DNA of 64,000 bases from an uncultured Lachnospiraceae bacterium. Its GTDB lineage: Bacteria > Bacillota > Clostridia > Lachnospirales > Lachnospiraceae. A model generated the notes under the pieces. It saw only the letters and a program-made list of their open reading frames with translations, was not told where the DNA came from and did no database searches. Location of the stretch: the NCBI GenBank assembly GCA_934401915.1, contig CAKRSV010000006.1, positions 1 through 64,000 of the forward strand, given 5' to 3'. Numbering within the stretch: position 1 is the stretch's first letter; every line of letters starts with the position of its first letter. This document shows positions 60,132 through 64,000 of the stretch, piece by piece. The position numbers and the translations under genes are program-made.

Positions 60132-61559
60132 CTATTCCTCTTCTGTCTCTGACGTTTCCTCTTCTTCTGTTCCGGCGAGATCGTCGTCTTCGAAGTCTTC
60201 TTCCTCGGTTTCGTATTCGATTCTCTTTCTTCGTCTCTTCTTTTTGCCACGTCCTGCTCCTTCATCCTGACGGATTATATACAAACCTTCCATGATAAAA
60301 AACATGATCAGCGTCGTCAAAACGGAACTGCCGCCGTAGCTGATAAGCGGCAGGGTGACTCCCGTCATCGGGATAAATTTCGTCCCGCCTCCGATCGTCA
60401 GAAAAACCTGGAAAATATAGGTGACAGCCAGTCCGACAGCGATCAGTTGATAGAAACGGTTCCGCAGCCGGATGGAAATATTCATAAACATGATAAAGCA
60501 GCTGATACAGATCAGGATCACACACATGGAGAACAGGATGCCTAGCTCCTCTGCAACCGCGGAAAATACAAAATCCGCCTCCACATAGGGAATTGAGGTC
60601 GGCGTTCCGCGAAACAGTCCCAGACCAAACCATCCGCCGCTGCTTATTGCGAAAAGAGATTGCGTGATCTGATAACCAGCCTTGTCGATACAGCTGAACG
60701 GATCCTGCCAGGCCTGTACCCGGACCTGCACATGGGTAAAAAAACGATAGGCCAGAACCGCCGCGCCGCAGCCGCCTCCCGCACCCAGAAGCAGGTAGAT
60801 CCAGTTTCCCGTGGCGATAAACACCACGACGACATAGACAATGAAAAAGATAAGCGCACTTCCAAGATCTTTGGAAGCGACCAGGATCAGAACATGGATC
60901 CCCGCCAGGACCGCCGTCGTAAAGACACGCATAAAATCGTGTACGTCGCAGAGCGCACTGGCAAGAAAAAATACGAAAAGGATCTTCACAAACTCCGACG
61001 GCTGGAAGGTGATCCCGCCGATCGAGTAAGAAATCTTCGATCCGTTGGTCACGCTGCCGAGGATCAGAACGATCCCGAGCGCCGCGATACCGACACCGGC
61101 GTACACCCAGGTAAGGCTCTTCAGCATCCGGATCTTATGAATAAAAAACGGGATCAGCATCCCCGCTATGACGGAGGCTGTCACGATAAAGAACTGTTTG
61201 ACCGCCTTCTCGTAGGACAGTCTTGTCAGAACGACAAAGCCGACTCCAAGAAGCATACACATATTGTTGATGATCAGACGGTTTCCCTTCGGATAGATCA
61301 TGCGGAACAGGACGATCGTAGCGAACAACAGGATCTGCTGCAGGACATAAAAGAGAAGGTACTCCAGCTTCCCGGTCTCGAAGCAGATCACCAGAAAACA
61401 TGAAAAATGCACCAGAAACATCAGGATATTCTGGCGTATATAGATTCCGGATCTTCTTTCCTCCTCCTGAAAGCGAAAAACGAGGAAACATTCCAGAGTG
61501 TACAGCGCTATGAACAGGGTAATAAAATATTTGGATAATTCCGTGATATAGAGTTCCAT
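60132..61559 (-). CDS. SEDS-family glycan polymerase (FtsW/RodA/SpoVE group)
   Basis: 475 residues with about ten membrane helices. Conserved loops are ITFQPSEFVKILFVFFLASAL, SKDLGSALIFFIVY with the Asp typical of the catalytic loop, and the C-terminal FIPMTGVTLPLISYGGSS. The last 45 residues are a charged tail, first basic (KKKRRRKR), then strongly acidic. It works with the PBP encoded next to it. Because rodA at 30837 is near mreBCD, this copy is more likely for division or sporulation; that is inference. Confidence 0.9.
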   Translation of the reverse strand: MELYITELSKYFITLFIALYTLECFLVFRFQEEERRSGIYIRQNILMFLVHFSCFLVICFETGKLEYLLFYVLQQILLFATIVLFRMIYPKGNRLIINNMCMLLGVGFVVLTRLSYEKAVKQFFIVTASVIAGMLIPFFIHKIRMLKSLTWVYAGVGIAALGIVLILGSVTNGSKISYSIGGITFQPSEFVKILFVFFLASALCDVHDFMRVFTTAVLAGIHVLILVASKDLGSALIFFIVYVVVVFIATGNWIYLLLGAGGGCGAAVLAYRFFTHVQVRVQAWQDPFSCIDKAGYQITQSLFAISSGGWFGLGLFRGTPTSIPYVEADFVFSAVAEELGILFSMCVILICISCFIMFMNISIRLRNRFYQLIAVGLAVTYIFQVFLTIGGGTKFIPMTGVTLPLISYGGSSVLTTLIMFFIMEGLYIIRQDEGAGRGKKKRRRKRIEYETEEEDFEDDDLAGTEEEETSETEEE

Positions 61560-61583
61560 AGTTTGTATATGCGTCCTTCTGTT

Positions 61584-63803
61584 TTATTCGATTCCTCTCT
61601 GAAAATGTCCGGTCGTATATTCCGGAAAAGGAAACGTTCCGCCTGACAATATGGCGGCAACTTCCTTTCTGTTTTCCATCGTAAAATCAAAGCGCTGCGC
61701 CGTCGGTGAGATCCGTTCCCGCTCTTTTTTCTTTAAATGCAGGGAATATGGCAGCGCATTGTAAAGGATATTATAGCAATGTGTACAGTTTGTCGAAACC
61801 GGCAGCATCGCCTGCATCCGGTCTTTCAAAAAAATCTGCCCTTTCTTTGCACGCACTCCTGCAAGAAGACAGTTGTCCGTCGTCTTTCTGACGCAGTTGG
61901 CGGTCACCATCATCGGGATCCGGCCATATACGATCAGTGATACCGGTACTCCTGCCTGCGCTGCAAGCTGTCCGAGGTGCCTGCATTCCCCTGCGTTCAG
62001 CTCATAGGGGAAAGTGATCTCTCCGGTATGACAAGCAAGAAACGAAAGCGCTTCCCGGTTCATGCAGTACAGTCCGGCATCGGCAACCAGCACCTTGTCG
62101 TTCTCCTGTGGCAGGATCTCTTCAAGAAAGGCGACAGCTTCCAGATTGCGCGCAAGAAATCCTTTCAGATAGGGACTGTTCCCGATTGTGATCCTCAGCC
62201 GCTCCAGATAGTTTTCGTCTCTGTGCCTTATGATATACGGCAAAGCCAGAAAACCATCGACAGAGGCATGTCCGGCAAGCATCTCATCGACCTGTCCGGC
62301 AGCCGTCACGTAGAGGTCGCTGTCAACATATACCCTTCGTACCTTATCCTTATGCTGCAAAACCTCGGTCAGCTGATCCAACGTACAGACCAGACAATCG
62401 GTGTATGTCTTTGTTTCTCTATTTTGTCTCTTTTCTCCAGCTATCGCAGCAGTTTTGCTTTCCTCATCTGCCTGCGCAGCATCCGTCATCTCCTGTCGTC
62501 CGGCACACAGGCGGTTTTGACCGATCACCAGATCCTCGTAAGCCTGCACTGCATCCCGCCGCAGGGTATTGAGCGATTTCACCGGAAGAAAGACCTCTCC
62601 CTCCAGAAGAAGTTCGATGGAATCCGGCCGGATCAGGAAATTTCCTGTCTTGGAAAGCTGCTTCTTCAGCGTATCTTCGGTCAGAGGGGATTTCTGCGCC
62701 CGCATCACCACATCGCCGGACACCTGTACCCTGCCGCCGGAACCGCAGATCTCCAGCGTTGCCGGCACCCCTTCACACAAATGTGCCTTCATAGTGACCG
62801 GATCCTTTCCCGGCTCATGGATATAACGTTCACGCAGCCTTGCAAGAAGCGTCTCGTCGCTTCCAAGATAACTCGGCTTTTGGAGCGTGATCATCTCTTT
62901 TCCGTTGTGGCGCTCATAGTAGCCCGTCTGTATTTCGCTTCGGATATACAGATTTTTTAAAGTGGCAAGATCCTCAGGATCCACCTGATACGCCCCAGGA
63001 TCCCTGCGATAGAGATCGATATATTTCCGGTAAAGCGCCGTCACGCCTGCCGCGTACTCAGGCTTCTTCATCCTGCCCTCGATCTTAAAAGAATCAATAC
63101 CGGCGTCGATCAGCTTCGGCAGATATTCCAGTGTACACATATCCTTGAGACTGAGCGGATAACACTCCTGCCGGATGCACTGGTTTTCAAGATAAACACG
63201 ATAGGGAAGCCTGCACGGCTGGGCACAGCGTCCGCGGTTCCCGCTTCGTCCGCCGAGAATACTGCTGAAAAGGCACTGTCCCGAATAACAATAACACATT
63301 GCGCCGTGGACAAAGCACTCAATCTCCATCCCCGTCTCCTGCTTCAGAATCCGGATCTCCTCCAGCGACAGTTCGCGGGCAGGAACGATCCGGCAGACAC
63401 CCTCGTCTTTTAAAAGGGTGGCTCCCCGTTTGCCGGTCAACGTCATCTGGGTGCTGGCGTGCAACTCCAGATCCGGAAAATGCCGGCGGATATAGCGGAG
63501 CACTCCGAAATCCTGAACGATCACGCCATCCAGCCCGGCTTCGTAGATGGGATGAAGATACTCCTCCAGGCCATCCAGTTCCTTTTCTTTTACCAGTGTG
63601 TTGACCGTGAGGTAGATTTTTTTGCCGTAATAGTGAGAAAGACGCAGTGCGCGGCAGATCTCTTCTTCCGAAAAGTTATCCGCATAAGCACGGGCGCCAA
63701 AACGCTGTCCTGCCAGATAAAATGCGTCTGCTCCTGCATGAAAAGCGCCAAGAAATGCCTCATAATTGCCGGCCGGCGCCAAAAGTTCCGTTTTTTGTTC
63801 CAT
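61584..63803 (-). CDS. U32 family peptidase / RlhA-like protein
   Basis: 739 residues. The N-terminal U32 domain has LLAPAGNYEAFLGAFHAGADAFYL, FVHGAMCYCYSGQCLFSS and SGNRGRCAQPCR; the Cys cluster is typical of enzymes such as RlhA, which hydroxylates 23S rRNA. A C-terminal DUF3656-type extension (about 400-739) follows. The annotation as peptidase is historical. It follows zapA directly, a common order in Lachnospiraceae. Confidence 0.9.
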   Translation of the reverse strand: MEQKTELLAPAGNYEAFLGAFHAGADAFYLAGQRFGARAYADNFSEEEICRALRLSHYYGKKIYLTVNTLVKEKELDGLEEYLHPIYEAGLDGVIVQDFGVLRYIRRHFPDLELHASTQMTLTGKRGATLLKDEGVCRIVPARELSLEEIRILKQETGMEIECFVHGAMCYCYSGQCLFSSILGGRSGNRGRCAQPCRLPYRVYLENQCIRQECYPLSLKDMCTLEYLPKLIDAGIDSFKIEGRMKKPEYAAGVTALYRKYIDLYRRDPGAYQVDPEDLATLKNLYIRSEIQTGYYERHNGKEMITLQKPSYLGSDETLLARLRERYIHEPGKDPVTMKAHLCEGVPATLEICGSGGRVQVSGDVVMRAQKSPLTEDTLKKQLSKTGNFLIRPDSIELLLEGEVFLPVKSLNTLRRDAVQAYEDLVIGQNRLCAGRQEMTDAAQADEESKTAAIAGEKRQNRETKTYTDCLVCTLDQLTEVLQHKDKVRRVYVDSDLYVTAAGQVDEMLAGHASVDGFLALPYIIRHRDENYLERLRITIGNSPYLKGFLARNLEAVAFLEEILPQENDKVLVADAGLYCMNREALSFLACHTGEITFPYELNAGECRHLGQLAAQAGVPVSLIVYGRIPMMVTANCVRKTTDNCLLAGVRAKKGQIFLKDRMQAMLPVSTNCTHCYNILYNALPYSLHLKKKERERISPTAQRFDFTMENRKEVAAILSGGTFPFPEYTTGHFQRGIE

Positions 63804-63840
63804 AACGCTCCCCGTTACCCGCGCAATGCGCTGATAGGAA

Positions 63841-63868
63841 GAAAAAAGCTGTCTTTGAAAAGACAGCT
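63841..63868 (-). terminator. Terminator after zapA
   Basis: On the minus strand AGCTGTCTTTTC-AAAGACAGCT is followed by TTTTTTC. The stem overlaps the TAG stop of zapA (63867-63869). Confidence 0.8.
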
Positions 63869-64000
63869 ATTTTTTCAATTCCTTCAATTCGGTTTCCAGT
63901 CGAACCATCTTCTTGGCGTTCTCGTTCGTCTCTCGCTGAAGATTCTGAAGGTTCTTCTCTGTATTTTCCAGTTTGATCTGCGCCGCGATCAGCTCGTGCT
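63867..64000 (-). CDS. zapA: Cell division protein ZapA, C-terminal part
   Basis: Partial: 44 codons and a stop, with the 5' end beyond the window. The visible part is one Glu/Lys/Asn-rich helix (IAAQIKLENTEKNLQNLQ, then MVRLETELKELKK), the coiled coil of ZapA, which bundles FtsZ. Identity rests on helix type and on the neighbouring U32 gene, so it is less certain than for a complete gene. Confidence 0.6.
   Translation of the reverse strand, partial: HELIAAQIKLENTEKNLQNLQRETNENAKKMVRLETELKELKK

Noticed and set aside
58739..60265. Longer start for the second PBP at 60265
   Set aside because: It would overlap the SEDS gene by 134 bases and add a Lys/Arg-rich stretch that is the other frame of the SEDS tail. 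ATG 60124 directly after that gene is better.
1..64000. CRISPR array
   Set aside because: No run of short direct repeats with regular unique spacers was seen, and no cas genes.
1..64000. rRNA or tRNA genes
   Set aside because: No cloverleaf-like segment with the usual T-arm sequence and no rRNA signature was recognised by eye; a covariance-model scan was not possible.

Overview
The window looks like a chromosome segment of a low-to-mid-GC Gram-positive anaerobe of the Clostridia, most likely Lachnospiraceae. The evidence is a divisome/elongasome gene set without outer-membrane genes (SepF, MinCDE, MreBCD, ZapA, DegV, GerW/YtfJ, Gls24, YloV), the local order mutS-mutL-miaA, and strong Shine-Dalgarno sites. 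No rRNA or tRNA gene was recognised. Most genes lie on the minus strand.

Layout. 1-5.4 kb: an SOS-boxed YneA-like LysM protein, a tyrosine recombinase, a TtcA-like tRNA thiolase, an AI-2E family permease, and dtd, with a decayed partial duplication of the permease-dtd pair between them. 5.6-8.6 kb: a LytTR-PAS regulator followed by an alkylsulfatase-like lipoprotein, an AT-rich accessory pair. 8.9-19.9 kb: two head-to-tail copies of one 5,517-bp filamentous phage (inovirus) that look identical. 20.1-26 kb: a cytidylate-kinase-like protein, cstA, an rluD-type pseudouridine synthase, lspA, aroB. 26-39 kb: sepF-ylmE-hlyD-like, then a long cell-shape cluster mreB-mreC-mreD-mrdA-minC-minD-minE-rodA-mgsA-dacA. 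39-53.9 kb: radC, a DUF4321 protein, a methionine-gamma-lyase-like PLP enzyme, miaA, mutL, mutS, miaB, degV, recG, yloV, gls24. 54-64 kb: rpmB, a J-domain protein, gerW and DUF2953 genes, a degenerate HD-GYP protein, a NUDIX hydrolase, a second SEDS/class B PBP pair, a U32 peptidase and the 3' end of zapA.

The most interesting system is the inovirus. Its order is ssDNA-binding-like protein, acidic membrane protein, 39-residue membrane peptide, major coat, terminator, adsorption protein, pVI-like protein, Zot/pI ATPase. This is the M13 order V-VII-IX-VIII-terminator-III-VI-I. There is no secretin, as expected for a host with one membrane. Replication seems to use a plasmid module: a Rep_2-type HUH initiator lies next to a perfect hairpin whose loop, AACTACGAC, differs at one base from the pMV158 nick site. 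No integrase is encoded. The copy junction instead folds into a hairpin built from two inverted attachment-like sites, resembling the folded ssDNA attP that CTXphi presents to Xer recombinases. A divergent HTH repressor with repeated operator-like motifs controls the left end of the operon. Two identical origins in tandem would let Rep release a complete single-stranded genome from the chromosome, as known for CTXphi arrays.

In the core regions, cell-wall and division genes dominate: two SEDS-PBP pairs, MreBCD, Min, SepF, ZapA and DacA. Two conserved genes carry changes at expected active-site positions: MgsA has Ala where the catalytic Asp is expected, and the HD-GYP protein has Tyr-Asp in place of His-Asp.
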